From: Methanomassiliicoccaceae archaeon UBA421
Lineage (GTDB): Archaea > Thermoplasmatota > Thermoplasmata > Methanomassiliicoccales > Methanomethylophilaceae
Length of the DNA: 64,000 nt
Assembly (NCBI GenBank): GCA_002498365.1
Contig: DAHB01000005.1
Location: forward strand, 343,393 to 407,392
Direction of reading: 5' to 3'
The notes under the pieces are model-generated. The model was not told where the DNA came from. It worked only from the letters and a program-made list of their open reading frames with translations, and did no database searches. This document shows, one piece after another, positions 33,052 through 41,912 of the stretch. Position 1 is the stretch's first letter. Each line of letters opens with the position of its first letter. Position numbers and translations under genes: made by a program.

Positions 33052-34916
33052 TGGACTATGAAATGATGTGCGGGATAGAGATACACCAGCAGCTGGACAC
33101 CAAGAAGCTGTTCTGCTCATGCGACACGGTGCTCTGCGACGAGGGGTTCGGTGCGCACTACCGTAAACTAAGGCCCACGACCAGCGAGATGGGGGAGATA
33201 GACCGCGCGGCGCTGGCACAGCACGAGAGGCACATGGAATTCAGGTACCAATGCTGCCACGGATGCTCATGCCTGGTGGACCTGGACGAGGAGCCGCCGC
33301 ATGACGTAAACAAAGAGGCCATGGACGTCTCGCTGGTTTTCGCCTCCATGCTGAACGCGGACATAACCGATGAGATCCACTTCATGAGGAAGATAGTGGT
33401 GGACGGTTCGAACACCTCCGGTTTCCAGAGGACGGCATTGGTGTCGACGGGCGGAGAGGTGGAGGTCAACGGAAGGAAGATCTCGATACTGTCGATCTGT
33501 CTCGAAGAGGACGCGGCCCGCAAGATGGAGACCAAAGGCAACGAAGTGACCTACAGGCTCGACCGCCTGGGCTTCCCCCTCATCGAAGTGGCCACGGGTC
33601 CGGACATGAGGACCCCGGAAGAGGTGATGGAGGTGGCCATGCGCCTCGGCTCGCTGCTCAGGGCGACCAAAAAGGTGAAGCGCGGCATCGGGACCATAAG
33701 GGAGGACCTGAACATCTCCATCCCGGGCGGGGCCCGCATCGAGATCAAAGGGGTGCAGGAGCTCAAGATGCTGCCGGACTTCGTGCGCAACGAGGTGAAC
33801 AGGCAGAAGATGCTCCTGGAAGTGAAGAAGATCCTCGGGAAACGGGGAGTGAAGCCCATAGCCGCCGGAATAGTCGATGCGACGGACGTTTTCAGGGAAT
33901 GCCCTTCCAAGATCGTCACGGCCGCCATCAAGAGCAAGGGTGCGGTCCTGGCAGTGAAACTTCCAGGCTTCGCCGGGGTCATGAACGGCGAAAACGGGAG
34001 GCTGAGGCTGGGAGCAGAGATGGCCCAGCGGGCAAGGACCCACGGGGTCAAGGGCATATTCCATTCCGACGAACTTCCGAACTACGGGATCGACATGGAA
34101 TACGTCGACGCGCTGAAGGTCTATCTCGGAATATCGTCTCCAGAAGACGCGTTCGTCATATGCGCGGCGCCCGAGGCTACCGCCAGGGAGGCGCTGGTCG
34201 CCGCAGTCGACCGTGCCAACGAGGCGCTGGAAGGCATCCCGGAAGAGACCAGGGACCCCCTGCCGGACGGCACCACGAAATACTCGAGGCCTCTGCCGGG
34301 AGCGGCCAGGATGTATCCGGAGACCGACGTGCCTCCGACCCTTATAACCGAGGAGAAAGCGGCGGAGATCAGGGCGTCCATTCCTGAATTTCCGGAGCAG
34401 ATCGAGAAAAGGCTGGTCGAACAGTACGGGATCAACGCCCAGCAGGCCCATCAGATGCTTAGGGAGAGCAACTACGAGCTCTTCGAGAGGCTGGCGGGGG
34501 CCCACCGCGGGCTGTCTTCCGTTGTTGCGACCACGCTTACAAACACCTACAGCGAGCTGGAGCGCGAGGGGATAGCGGCCACCGAAATCCCCGAATCCGC
34601 GATGATCGGGACATTCGATATGCTGGCACATAGCAAGTTCGCGAAAGAGGCGCTTCCCGACATATTACGAGAGGTGTCCAAGGGCACAACCCCTCAGGCG
34701 GCCGTCTCGAAGCTGGGGCTGGAGGCGGTGGAGGAGGACGAGGCGACTAGGATAGTCGCATCTATAGTCAGGGAGAGGGAGGATTTCGTGCGCAGCAAGG
34801 GAATGGAGGCCATAGGTCCCCTGATGGGCCCCGTGATGGCCGCGCTCAGAGGAAAGATCGACGGAAAGGCCGCCAACGATATTCTCGCGAAAGAGATCTC
34901 AAAGCTTATCGGATGA
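33051..34916 (+). CDS. gatE: Glutamyl-tRNA(Gln) amidotransferase subunit E
   Basis: A 621-residue kinase/amidotransferase subunit that phosphorylates and amidates Glu-tRNA(Gln). The GatB-like N-terminus (CGIEIHQQLDTKKLFCSC), DRLGFPLIEVATGPDM, RGIGTIREDLNISIPGG and the GatE-specific insert are followed by the YqeY-like tail helices. The last 18 bases overlap the methyltransferase gene on the other strand. Confidence 0.97.
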   Translation: MDYEMMCGIEIHQQLDTKKLFCSCDTVLCDEGFGAHYRKLRPTTSEMGEIDRAALAQHERHMEFRYQCCHGCSCLVDLDEEPPHDVNKEAMDVSLVFASMLNADITDEIHFMRKIVVDGSNTSGFQRTALVSTGGEVEVNGRKISILSICLEEDAARKMETKGNEVTYRLDRLGFPLIEVATGPDMRTPEEVMEVAMRLGSLLRATKKVKRGIGTIREDLNISIPGGARIEIKGVQELKMLPDFVRNEVNRQKMLLEVKKILGKRGVKPIAAGIVDATDVFRECPSKIVTAAIKSKGAVLAVKLPGFAGVMNGENGRLRLGAEMAQRARTHGVKGIFHSDELPNYGIDMEYVDALKVYLGISSPEDAFVICAAPEATAREALVAAVDRANEALEGIPEETRDPLPDGTTKYSRPLPGAARMYPETDVPPTLITEEKAAEIRASIPEFPEQIEKRLVEQYGINAQQAHQMLRESNYELFERLAGAHRGLSSVVATTLTNTYSELEREGIAATEIPESAMIGTFDMLAHSKFAKEALPDILREVSKGTTPQAAVSKLGLEAVEEDEATRIVASIVREREDFVRSKGMEAIGPLMGPVMAALRGKIDGKAANDILAKEISKLIG

Positions 34917-35477
34917 GGATATCTGCAGCACCCGCAACCGCTCGAAGAACAGCGGTAGCTCCCCCAGTATCTTGACCGAATATATTGAAAGCAGAGATTC
35001 CAGCATCTCCCGGTCCATTAGAGAAGATACAACGACGACCACACGCCATCCCTCGTTCCCATGCTCCTCCGCGCCTCCAAGAAGTCCGGGGAGGGGCCCC
35101 AGGCCCCCCTCGCCCCCGGACCACGCCTCGGACAGTTCGCAATCGTCGTCCACGGGCAGGTAAGGGAGGTTGAAAATTATCGTGTCGAACCTGCCGGACA
35201 CGGAACCGTATACGTCCGTTTCGATAACGTCGATATTGATCCCGTTGAGTTCGGCGTTCCTTCTGGTGAGCTCCACTGCGCGAGGGTTGATGTCTCCCGC
35301 CGTGACAACCGCTCCCGCCATTGCGCAGTGCAGGGACACGATCCCGGAACCGCAACCTATCTCAAGCACCTTTTCCCCTGCCGCGACATCGAGGCAGCTT
35401 ATGAGTAACAAGCTGTCTTCCGAAGGCGGATAGACGCGGCTGTCCACCTCTGTCACTATCTCAGGGATATAAAGCAT
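34899..35477 (-). CDS. HemK2/Mtq2-type protein glutamine methyltransferase
   Basis: A 192-residue SAM-dependent methyltransferase. Motif I (VLEIGCGSGIVSL), an acidic residue in TAGDINPRAVE, and an NPPY-type active site written NLPYLP are seen. The N-terminus VYPPSEDSLLL is typical of the archaeal/eukaryotic Mtq2 branch, which methylates the GGQ glutamine of release factor aRF1. Proline replaced by leucine in NPPY is a small deviation. Start ATG 35477. Confidence 0.88.
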   Translation of the reverse strand: MLYIPEIVTEVDSRVYPPSEDSLLLISCLDVAAGEKVLEIGCGSGIVSLHCAMAGAVVTAGDINPRAVELTRRNAELNGINIDVIETDVYGSVSGRFDTIIFNLPYLPVDDDCELSEAWSGGEGGLGPLPGLLGGAEEHGNEGWRVVVVVSSLMDREMLESLLSIYSVKILGELPLFFERLRVLQISSSDKL

Positions 35478-35547
35478 ACATTCAAAATATCGGCATCGAT
35501 GATATATTATGCGGAACAAGCTTAATCGCACTCCCGAATGGAAGAGT

Positions 35548-36120
35548 ATGATTAGACTCGATGTCCTGGCCCCGGGGAGGTTGGAAAGGGACGGCGAGGG
35601 CAAAGTGATCAGCGCAGACTCTACGTGCATTTTGATCAGAACCGACAACGGGCTCATCGTCGTAGACCCCAGTACAAATTATATGAGGCCGATGATAAAA
35701 GACTCCCTCAGGCGTTACGGAGTTATGTTCGGGGATGTCAGCGCGGTCGTCCTTACCCATGCGCATGCGGACCACATACAGAATCTGAGCCTTTTCCCCA
35801 AGGCCGCGATATATATCCACGAAGGGGAAGATATCGAAATAGAGGGAGCAATAGTCGTCAAGGAAGAGGAGATGCAGCTCGTGCCCGGCGTCAGACTGGT
35901 CCACACGCCCGGGCATACCGAGGGGTCCATGAGCGTTTTCGTAGATGCGGACCGCAGGTTTGTGATCGCCGGCGATGCCATACCGACGGAGAGCAACTAC
36001 AGGAAGATGTATCCTCCTGCGGTCAACTGCAATGCCGAGGCCGCGTTGCAAAGTATTAAGAAGATAAAGAGATACGCAGACGTGATCATACCCGGACATG
36101 GTTTTCCGTTTATGGCCTGA
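35548..36120 (+). CDS. Metallo-beta-lactamase-fold hydrolase
   Basis: A 190-residue MBL-fold protein with the metal motif LTHAHADHIQN, later ligands in HTPGHTEGSM and GDAIP, and the final histidine in IIPGHGFPF. ATG 35548 is preferred because it follows GGAAGAG and leaves room after the TATA-like ATATATTATG at about 35500. A start at 35509 is in frame. The family includes glyoxalase II-like and persulfide dioxygenase-like enzymes; the substrate is unknown. Confidence 0.85.
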   Translation: MIRLDVLAPGRLERDGEGKVISADSTCILIRTDNGLIVVDPSTNYMRPMIKDSLRRYGVMFGDVSAVVLTHAHADHIQNLSLFPKAAIYIHEGEDIEIEGAIVVKEEEMQLVPGVRLVHTPGHTEGSMSVFVDADRRFVIAGDAIPTESNYRKMYPPAVNCNAEAALQSIKKIKRYADVIIPGHGFPFMA

Positions 36121-36131
36121 ATGTGATTATC

Positions 36132-36761
36132 ATGAACGACGAAGAACTTCCCGAATTCATCATTTTCGAATGCGCGAAATGCCGTGATTTCACGGAGCAT
36201 GAGATACTGAAAGGAAGGTTCGGCAAGGCATCGGTATCCGGGACCTTCAAATGCACCGAGTGCGGGACAGTTGCTTCTACGACCATACGCCTCCCCGAGG
36301 ACATAAAGGTCAAAGTCGTTTTCAGCGACGGGGACGTGACGTCGGTAACAGAGACCGTTCTGAAAAGCAACGAGATCGTAGAGAAGGGGGACGAGTTCTT
36401 TTTAGACAGCGGCGAGAGGGTCCGTGTGACGCTCATCGACGAGGAATCGGGAAGGAACCCGCGCAGGGCGCAGGCCACGAGGATCAAGTGCCTCTGGGTC
36501 AAGCAGTTCGGTGTGCTCAATGTTAAAGTATCTATAAACGACAACCACCGCACCCTTTCGATGGTGGTCGAGGCGGAGCCGGACGACGATTTCACCATCG
36601 GCATGACGATACCTTTTGAAGATTTTGACTGCTACGTACATGCGATCAAGACGAAGGACAGGCTCCTAAGGAAAGGTTCCGCGGAAGCCCGCGACATCAC
36701 CAGGGTCTACGGCAAGATCCGCAAGAAAGAGTATGCCGTAATGGATTTCGACGACGAGTGA
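36132..36761 (+). CDS. HVO_0476-family zinc-finger protein
   Basis: A 209-residue protein of a euryarchaeal family named after the Haloferax member. The N-terminal zinc ribbon has CAKC and CTEC pairs; the rest is beta-rich (IKVKVVFSDGDVTSV, DRLLRKGSAEARDITRVYGKIRKKEY). No function is known; the ribbon suggests nucleic-acid binding. It lies 11 bases after the MBL gene, so they are probably co-transcribed. Confidence 0.88.
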   Translation: MNDEELPEFIIFECAKCRDFTEHEILKGRFGKASVSGTFKCTECGTVASTTIRLPEDIKVKVVFSDGDVTSVTETVLKSNEIVEKGDEFFLDSGERVRVTLIDEESGRNPRRAQATRIKCLWVKQFGVLNVKVSINDNHRTLSMVVEAEPDDDFTIGMTIPFEDFDCYVHAIKTKDRLLRKGSAEARDITRVYGKIRKKEYAVMDFDDE

Positions 36762-37406
36762 TCATCCGAATATAATGTCCAGCACATCGGAGATGTTGTC
36801 GGAGCGCACCACTGCGTCCGCGGCCTCTATCGTCATCTCGTCAATCGGGTTGAAGGCTATCGACAGACCGCTGTTCCTGAACATGCCGATGTCGGTGAAC
36901 GAGTTGCCTATGGACACTGTGCGGTCCTTGTCCGTGCCGTATTTTTTCTGGAACTCCCTGACGTTTATGCCTTTATCACGGAGGTCCACGTTCATTATCC
37001 CCTCTCCGGTTAGGCGGCCGTCATCGTAGGTCTCCAGAGAATCAGCAATGTAGTCGTCGAAGCCGAACTCTTCTGCGATCATTTTCGCGGCGGCGTCGAT
37101 GCCTCCGCTGACTATCACACATCTGATGTCCTCGGACCGCAGGGCGGCGACGGTCTCCTGTATCCCCTCGGTCAGAGGCATTGTCCGGAAAGCGAGGGCG
37201 ATGTCGTCCATGGTGACGTCCGGGTCTGCTTTTTTCCATAGGGCGATGTCCCTTCGCATGAACTCCGGTTCGTCTATCTCCCCCGAGCAGAACGCGTCAT
37301 AAGATTCTTCGTTGTCCACCTCGTACACGTCGTGGACCCATCCCCATGAGCTCCTCTGGGTGGTCAGGGTCCCGTCCATATCGAAACAAACAAGTTCGTA
37401 ATCCAT
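36762..37406 (-). CDS. HAD-family phosphatase, SerB-like
   Basis: A 214-residue haloacid dehalogenase phosphatase with the nucleophile motif VCFDMDGTLT, motif II CVIVSGGIDAA, and motif III/IV NSFTDIGMF preceded by a lysine-bearing region. The layout is that of class IB enzymes such as phosphoserine phosphatase; the substrate cannot be fixed by sequence alone. It lies downstream of the two ABC permease genes, with a 38-base gap, and may belong to that transcript. Confidence 0.82.
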   Translation of the reverse strand: MDYELVCFDMDGTLTTQRSSWGWVHDVYEVDNEESYDAFCSGEIDEPEFMRRDIALWKKADPDVTMDDIALAFRTMPLTEGIQETVAALRSEDIRCVIVSGGIDAAAKMIAEEFGFDDYIADSLETYDDGRLTGEGIMNVDLRDKGINVREFQKKYGTDKDRTVSIGNSFTDIGMFRNSGLSIAFNPIDEMTIEAADAVVRSDNISDVLDIIFG

Positions 37407-37444
37407 GGGTCGGGGATGTCAGGGCCCGGTTAAAACTGTGTCCC

Positions 37445-38314
37445 TCATTGTCTTCTCATGAGCAGTCCTGCGATTATGAAGAAAACCGCCCCGGTTCCGA
37501 TCAGATATGATATGCTGAACACCGGTGAGACCATCCAGTCTCCGATATAGAGGTCGAAACCCAGAAGGTCCCTGTGCTCCTGGACCTCTCCGAAGGCCGA
37601 AAAAGCGGCATCGAGGGCCGGTGTCCCGAGTATGTCCCTGGCCACGGCCGCCGAATGGGTCGCCGGTACGAAGGTCAGGACGGACTGCACGCCTTTTGAG
37701 AAGTATCCTATCGGGACGAATGTCCCCGTCAGGAAGCCTATCAGTACGTTCAATACCGCTGCGAAGCCGTCGAAGGCGGCCTTGGACCTGAGCAGTGCGG
37801 TGACCAGGAACACGAATGCGCAGGAAGAGAACACCGACGGCACCATCAACACCGCGGCCTGGAGCATCGATATCGCTCCGAACCCGTGCCCGGAAGCAAA
37901 CATGAACGCTTCTCCGAGTATCAGGAAAACGAAGGTCATGACAAGTCCTATGACGAACGTCGATAGAAGGTATCCCGCGGTGATCGAAAAAGAGCTCACG
38001 GGCGCCGATCTCAGGTCGTCGAGCGCACCCGTGTGCCGGTCCTTTATTATCAGGCCCATGGCGGCCACGGACGACGAAACGGGCACGATCCCTGCAAGCC
38101 CTGCGATGATCCAGGCGTCGGACATGGCCGCCGCGCCCGGGTATCCTTCGAACCCGGAAACGATCGAGCTCCTGAGTATCGCGATGTACAGGACCAGAAC
38201 TATCAGCACGCTGAGGGTCGAGAACAAGACCGAAGACCGGTCCCTGAAGAAGATCCTAATCCCTCTTTCGGTAAGGGCGGCGGCCACACGCATATTCTCG
38301 GAAAGGTCAGCCAT
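37445..38314 (-). CDS. ABC-2 type exporter permease (second copy)
   Basis: A 289-residue membrane protein with six hydrophobic segments of the ABC-2 export type (LFSTLSVLIVLVLYIAIL, LAGIVPVSSSVAAMGLII, ending VFSISYLIGTGAVFFIIAGLL). The N-terminal amphipathic IRIFFRDRSSVLFSTL matches its upstream neighbour's LFFRDRASVFFSL. The pair therefore arose by duplication and probably forms a heterodimer with the ATPase at 39197-40108. It overlaps the upstream permease by 8 bases. Confidence 0.88.
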   Translation of the reverse strand: MADLSENMRVAAALTERGIRIFFRDRSSVLFSTLSVLIVLVLYIAILRSSIVSGFEGYPGAAAMSDAWIIAGLAGIVPVSSSVAAMGLIIKDRHTGALDDLRSAPVSSFSITAGYLLSTFVIGLVMTFVFLILGEAFMFASGHGFGAISMLQAAVLMVPSVFSSCAFVFLVTALLRSKAAFDGFAAVLNVLIGFLTGTFVPIGYFSKGVQSVLTFVPATHSAAVARDILGTPALDAAFSAFGEVQEHRDLLGFDLYIGDWMVSPVFSISYLIGTGAVFFIIAGLLMRRQ

Positions 38315-39200
38315 CTCTTCGCCTCCTGTTCATGTTGAACGCCGCCAAAACGAAGAACGCGGCAGCCGTGACCGCAAGTATCGCCGCGCCCGACCATTCG
38401 GGGAACATCCAATCTCCGAGATACAGGTCGTAGCCGAGGTCATGTCTGAAAGTCTCCAATTGGACGTCCGGGGCCCCGGAGAACATCTCCGCCGCGGAAG
38501 GGCCCGCCAAGATATCTCTGAAAAGCGCGGCGGAGTGGGTGACGGGCAGCATCGAGCAGGCGAAGCCCACCGGTCCGGGGAGCATTCCCAGCGGCACATA
38601 GACTCCGGCCACGAACCCAACCATGACGCCTATGATCATCGAAAGTCCGGAAAAACCCCCTTCGCTCCAAATGAACGAAGTAACGAAGAACAGTATGGAT
38701 GTCGAAGACAAGACGGAGAGGAGGAGCACGCCCAACAGCCGCATCAGCTGTACCGCGCCTATGATCGGTGCGCCTGTCGCCACTATGTACGCCTCGCACA
38801 GGACGAGCGTCGTAATCGACATGACGCAGCCGACCACGAAAGTCGACAGAACGTACCCGATGGTAAGGACGTACGCGGATGCGGGCGAGGCCCTGAAATC
38901 CTCGGTCCTGCCCGAGTAACGGTCGGAAACGAGAAGTCCGAGAGATCCGGCGGTCGTGGTGACCGGGACGATCGCGAGCAGCCCGCCCACGAGCCAAAGG
39001 TCAGTCACTTCCGCCGCGCCAGGCAAGCCGGTGCCGGAGATGAACGAATCTCTCAGAATGAACGCGTACAGTCCTAGGACCACAAGCGCGCCCATCAGCG
39101 AGAAGAATACCGAAGCGCGGTCCCTGAAGAACAACGTAGTGTTCCTTTTGGTCAATGCCAATATCGAAGAAGGCGGCGGCGCTTTTGCGTTGAAGCTCAA
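38307..39200 (-). CDS. ABC-2 type exporter permease (first copy)
   Basis: A 297-residue permease with six predicted helices. It begins at a TTG (39200) that overlaps the ATPase stop as TTGA; no ATG exists before residue 36, so TTG is the best start. Conserved export-type residues are seen in VSDRYSGRTEDFRASPASAYVLT. The substrate is unknown; DrrAB-like systems of this sort export drugs, lipids or polysaccharides. Confidence 0.87.
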   Translation of the reverse strand: MSFNAKAPPPSSILALTKRNTTLFFRDRASVFFSLMGALVVLGLYAFILRDSFISGTGLPGAAEVTDLWLVGGLLAIVPVTTTAGSLGLLVSDRYSGRTEDFRASPASAYVLTIGYVLSTFVVGCVMSITTLVLCEAYIVATGAPIIGAVQLMRLLGVLLLSVLSSTSILFFVTSFIWSEGGFSGLSMIIGVMVGFVAGVYVPLGMLPGPVGFACSMLPVTHSAALFRDILAGPSAAEMFSGAPDVQLETFRHDLGYDLYLGDWMFPEWSGAAILAVTAAAFFVLAAFNMNRRRRDG

Positions 39201-40108
39201 ATCATAACCTCTCCGGTAATACCGATGAACGCATCGTCCATGGTGCCCATTTTAACCTCGAGCGCATCGATGTACTCTTTGTAACGGAAGATAAGGTCTA
39301 TCGAATCCTTTGTGCTGGATAACTTGATCTTTATGCGTTCTCCCCCGTCCATCTCGTACTTCACGGAGTCGGCGTCAAGGGCGGACGTCAGCAGGCCGAT
39401 GTTTTTCGATGAGATCAGAAGGACGTCCGAGCTGTATCTCTCCCTGAGCTCGGAAGGCGTACCGACCGCCGCGATCCTGCCTCTGTTTATGACGACCACC
39501 TGGTCTGCGCCTTCGGCCTCCTCCATATAGTGTGTGGTCAGGAATACGGTCATGCCGTCCTCTTTCAATCTCTGGATGGTGTTCCAGATATTCTTCCTGG
39601 TCTGCGGGTCGAGTCCGGTCGTCGGTTCGTCCAGCATCAGGATCCTGGGCCGGCTGACCAGGGCGCGGGCGATGTCCGAGCGTCTCCTCTGCCCCCCGGA
39701 GAGCTTGCCGTAAGGGCGGTCCAAAAACTCTCCGGCGCCTGCGGCGGCCGATGCCCACAGGACCCTTCTCTCGAGTTCTTCCCTTCCGAGTCCGTAGAGG
39801 GCGCCCCTTGTCCTGATGTTCTCCCTTACGGTCAGCAGGGGATCGAGGACCCCGTTCTGGAAGACTATGCCCAGTATCCTCCGTATCTCGGCGTCCTCTT
39901 CCCCAATACGGTGGCCGTCGACCACGATCTCTCCCTTATCATGAGCCAGAAGCGTGCATATCATGTTTATGGTGGTGCTCTTTCCGGCGCCGTTCGGTCC
40001 CAGGAACGCGAAGAGCTGATTCTCCCCCACGCTGAACGAGATATCGTCTACGGCAAGTATGTCTCCGTAGCTTTTGCCGAGTCCAGCGACCTTGATTATC
40101 TCGCGCAT
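39197..40108 (-). CDS. ABC transporter ATP-binding protein (DrrA-like)
   Basis: A 303-residue ATPase driving the two downstream permeases. Walker A GPNGAGKST, signature LSGGQRRR, Walker B ILMLDEPTTGLDP and the switch histidine (FLTTHYMEEAE) are complete. The 80-residue C-terminal domain is the type found in drug and polysaccharide exporters. ATG 40108 is used; it lies 61 bases from the divergent TraB gene. Confidence 0.93.
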   Translation of the reverse strand: MREIIKVAGLGKSYGDILAVDDISFSVGENQLFAFLGPNGAGKSTTINMICTLLAHDKGEIVVDGHRIGEEDAEIRRILGIVFQNGVLDPLLTVRENIRTRGALYGLGREELERRVLWASAAAGAGEFLDRPYGKLSGGQRRRSDIARALVSRPRILMLDEPTTGLDPQTRKNIWNTIQRLKEDGMTVFLTTHYMEEAEGADQVVVINRGRIAAVGTPSELRERYSSDVLLISSKNIGLLTSALDADSVKYEMDGGERIKIKLSSTKDSIDLIFRYKEYIDALEVKMGTMDDAFIGITGEVMI

Positions 40109-40169
40109 GGTACCAGATGGTAGAATTAACGGATAAAATGTTATCCTAACGATTTTATTGTTGGGAACC

Positions 40170-40895
40170 ATGGGAAGGACGATGCTGCTCATCATAGGTA
40201 CCGGTCACGTTTTCAAGATGGAGGAGCAGGTGCGATTCATCATCAAGAACACCTGGCCCGACGCGGTGCTGGTGGAACTCGACGAGAAAAGGTTCCAGGT
40301 GATGGACGGCACATACGAGCATCCCAAGGACCAGAAGCCGGTGAAGATACCCGGGATCTTGAAATCCCTGGGAAAGACCCAGAGCAGGACGGCATCGCAG
40401 TTCGGCACCTATGCGGGCATGGAGCTCCTGGAGGCGTGCAGGGCCGGAAAGGCAGCAGGCGCGGAAGTGATGCTCATCGACGGGGATGCGGTGGAGATGC
40501 TCCTGAGGATGTGGGACGAGATGTCGCTGATGGAGAAGCTCCGCTGGCGCTTCTCGGGAATGAAGGACAGGAAGTCCTCGAGGAAGGACGTAGAGAAGAC
40601 CCAGAAGGATTTTTCCGATAACGAGGAAGATTACATGGACGGCATGAGGCGCCGCTACCCGACCATGATGCGGATAATACTTGATGAACGTAACGAGGCG
40701 ATGGCGGAAAAAATCGTCGAAGCCTCGGCGAGATACAAAAAAATGATAGCGGTCGTCGGGGACGCGCATGTCGAAGGGATAGTCAGGTTGCTTCCCGAGG
40801 ACATGGACGTAAGGAAAGTGCGCCTGGCGGACATCAGGGACGAACAAAAAATAGGTAAGCTCATGTCCGATATATGGTACGAAAGGCTGGAATGA
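40170..40895 (+). CDS. TraB/Tiki-superfamily protein
   Basis: A 241-residue protein with the TraB signatures: a GTGHVFKM motif near the start, VLVELDEKRF, the central ERNEAMAEKI, and GDAHVEGI near the end. The conserved Glu/His set resembles erythromycin-esterase/Tiki metalloprotease folds. Bacterial TraB/PrgY proteins blunt peptide pheromones; archaeal roles are unknown. No membrane helices are seen, unlike PrgY. ATG 40170 is preferred over an in-frame TTG at 40158. Confidence 0.85.
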   Translation: MGRTMLLIIGTGHVFKMEEQVRFIIKNTWPDAVLVELDEKRFQVMDGTYEHPKDQKPVKIPGILKSLGKTQSRTASQFGTYAGMELLEACRAGKAAGAEVMLIDGDAVEMLLRMWDEMSLMEKLRWRFSGMKDRKSSRKDVEKTQKDFSDNEEDYMDGMRRRYPTMMRIILDERNEAMAEKIVEASARYKKMIAVVGDAHVEGIVRLLPEDMDVRKVRLADIRDEQKIGKLMSDIWYERLE

Positions 40896-40899
40896 TCCA

Positions 40900-41562
40900 A
40901 TGAGAGTTATGCTTCTATCTTACACCCGGGACGCGGACGAGATCTGCGCCGCGGCAGGCAGGTCCTGTTATTCCGAAAAGCCGGCGGACGAGATCCTGGG
41001 CAAAGGCGATGCGGAGAAGTCTCTGAGGCAGATCGTTTCCATGGGCCACCACTCCGTGATAGAGCATGCGGTCTTCACGTTCTCAGTTTCGGGAGTGTCC
41101 AGGTCGCTGACCCATCAGCTGGTAAGGCACCGTATAGCTTCGTTCTCTCAGCAGTCCCAGAGGTACGTTCCGCTGAGGGAGCCCACATACGTCGTCCCGC
41201 ATACCGTGGGCAACGACCCCGAGGCCCTGAGGGTATACGAAGAGGCAATGGAGAAGATATGGGACGCATATTCCAAACTGATAGAGAGGGTCCCGGCCGA
41301 GGATGCCAGGTACATACTTCCCAACGGCTGCACCACCAACATAACAATAACCATGAACGCCAGGGAGCTGCTGCATTTCTTCGACCTCAGGTGCTGCGAG
41401 AGGGCCCAGTGGGAGATACGGGAGATGGCGGACGAGATGCTCAGGCTATGCAGGGACGTTTCCCCGACCATATTCGGGGATGCCGGCCCCCCTTGCACAA
41501 GGGGCCCCTGTCCGGAAGGTAGCAAGTCTTGCGGGCATCCGAAAAGAGTTAAAAAGCCTTAA
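40900..41562 (+). CDS. thyX: Flavin-dependent thymidylate synthase ThyX
   Basis: A 220-residue enzyme making dTMP from dUMP with FAD and methylene-tetrahydropterin. The ThyX motif RHR-x2-S-x4-S-x-R is exact (RHRIASFSQQSQR), and the FAD/dUMP residues in ELLHFFDLRCCERAQWEIR are present. The C-terminus has a cysteine-rich GPPCTRGPCPEGSKSCG tail that may bind zinc. It starts 4 bases after the TraB gene. Confidence 0.96.
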   Translation: MRVMLLSYTRDADEICAAAGRSCYSEKPADEILGKGDAEKSLRQIVSMGHHSVIEHAVFTFSVSGVSRSLTHQLVRHRIASFSQQSQRYVPLREPTYVVPHTVGNDPEALRVYEEAMEKIWDAYSKLIERVPAEDARYILPNGCTTNITITMNARELLHFFDLRCCERAQWEIREMADEMLRLCRDVSPTIFGDAGPPCTRGPCPEGSKSCGHPKRVKKP

Positions 41563-41600
41563 ATAGGGATTATACTTAATCGGGTCACTCGGTGAAAGAT

Positions 41601-41792
41601 ATGGGAAGGATAAGACCCACATACATCAAGAGAGTGTCCATTGAGCTCCTCAACAAGTACCCCCAGGCATTCAGCAGGGACTTCGAGAACAACAAGGAGA
41701 TGGTGAGCACCCTCACAGACGTAACCTCGATTACGATGAGGAACAGGATCGCTGGATACATCTCGCGCTATCTGTCTCACCCTGAGGTTTAA
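41601..41792 (+). CDS. rps17e: Ribosomal protein S17e
   Basis: A 63-residue archaeal small-subunit protein (MGRIRPTYIKRVSIELL, NKEMVSTLTDVTSITMRNRIAGYIS). An in-frame GTG at 41592 is the only other start. It follows thyX by 38 bases with its own AT-rich promoter-like TTAAAAAGCCTTAAATAGG. Confidence 0.95.
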   Translation: MGRIRPTYIKRVSIELLNKYPQAFSRDFENNKEMVSTLTDVTSITMRNRIAGYISRYLSHPEV

Positions 41793-41827
41793 ACACCCTT
41801 AGTCGCAAGACTTTTTCCGCACTTTTT

Positions 41828-41904
41828 GCTCGCGTGGGGTAGCTTGGATATCCTGAGAGATTGCGGATCTCTTGACCCGGATTCGAATTCCGGCGCGAGC
41901 GCCA
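41828..41904 (+). tRNA. tRNA-Arg(GCG)
   Basis: Acceptor GCTCGCG/CGCGAGC, G73 and encoded CCA (41902-41904). The anticodon stem AGAGA/TCTCT carries loop TTGCGGA, anticodon GCG. T-arm CCGGATTCGAATTCCGG is complete. Confidence 0.93.
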
Positions 41905-41912
41905 CGTTCGGT

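Noticed and set aside
37445..39200. Two similar permease genes as an assembly duplication
   Set aside because: The proteins share pattern but differ at most positions, so they are diverged paralogues rather than a copied stretch.
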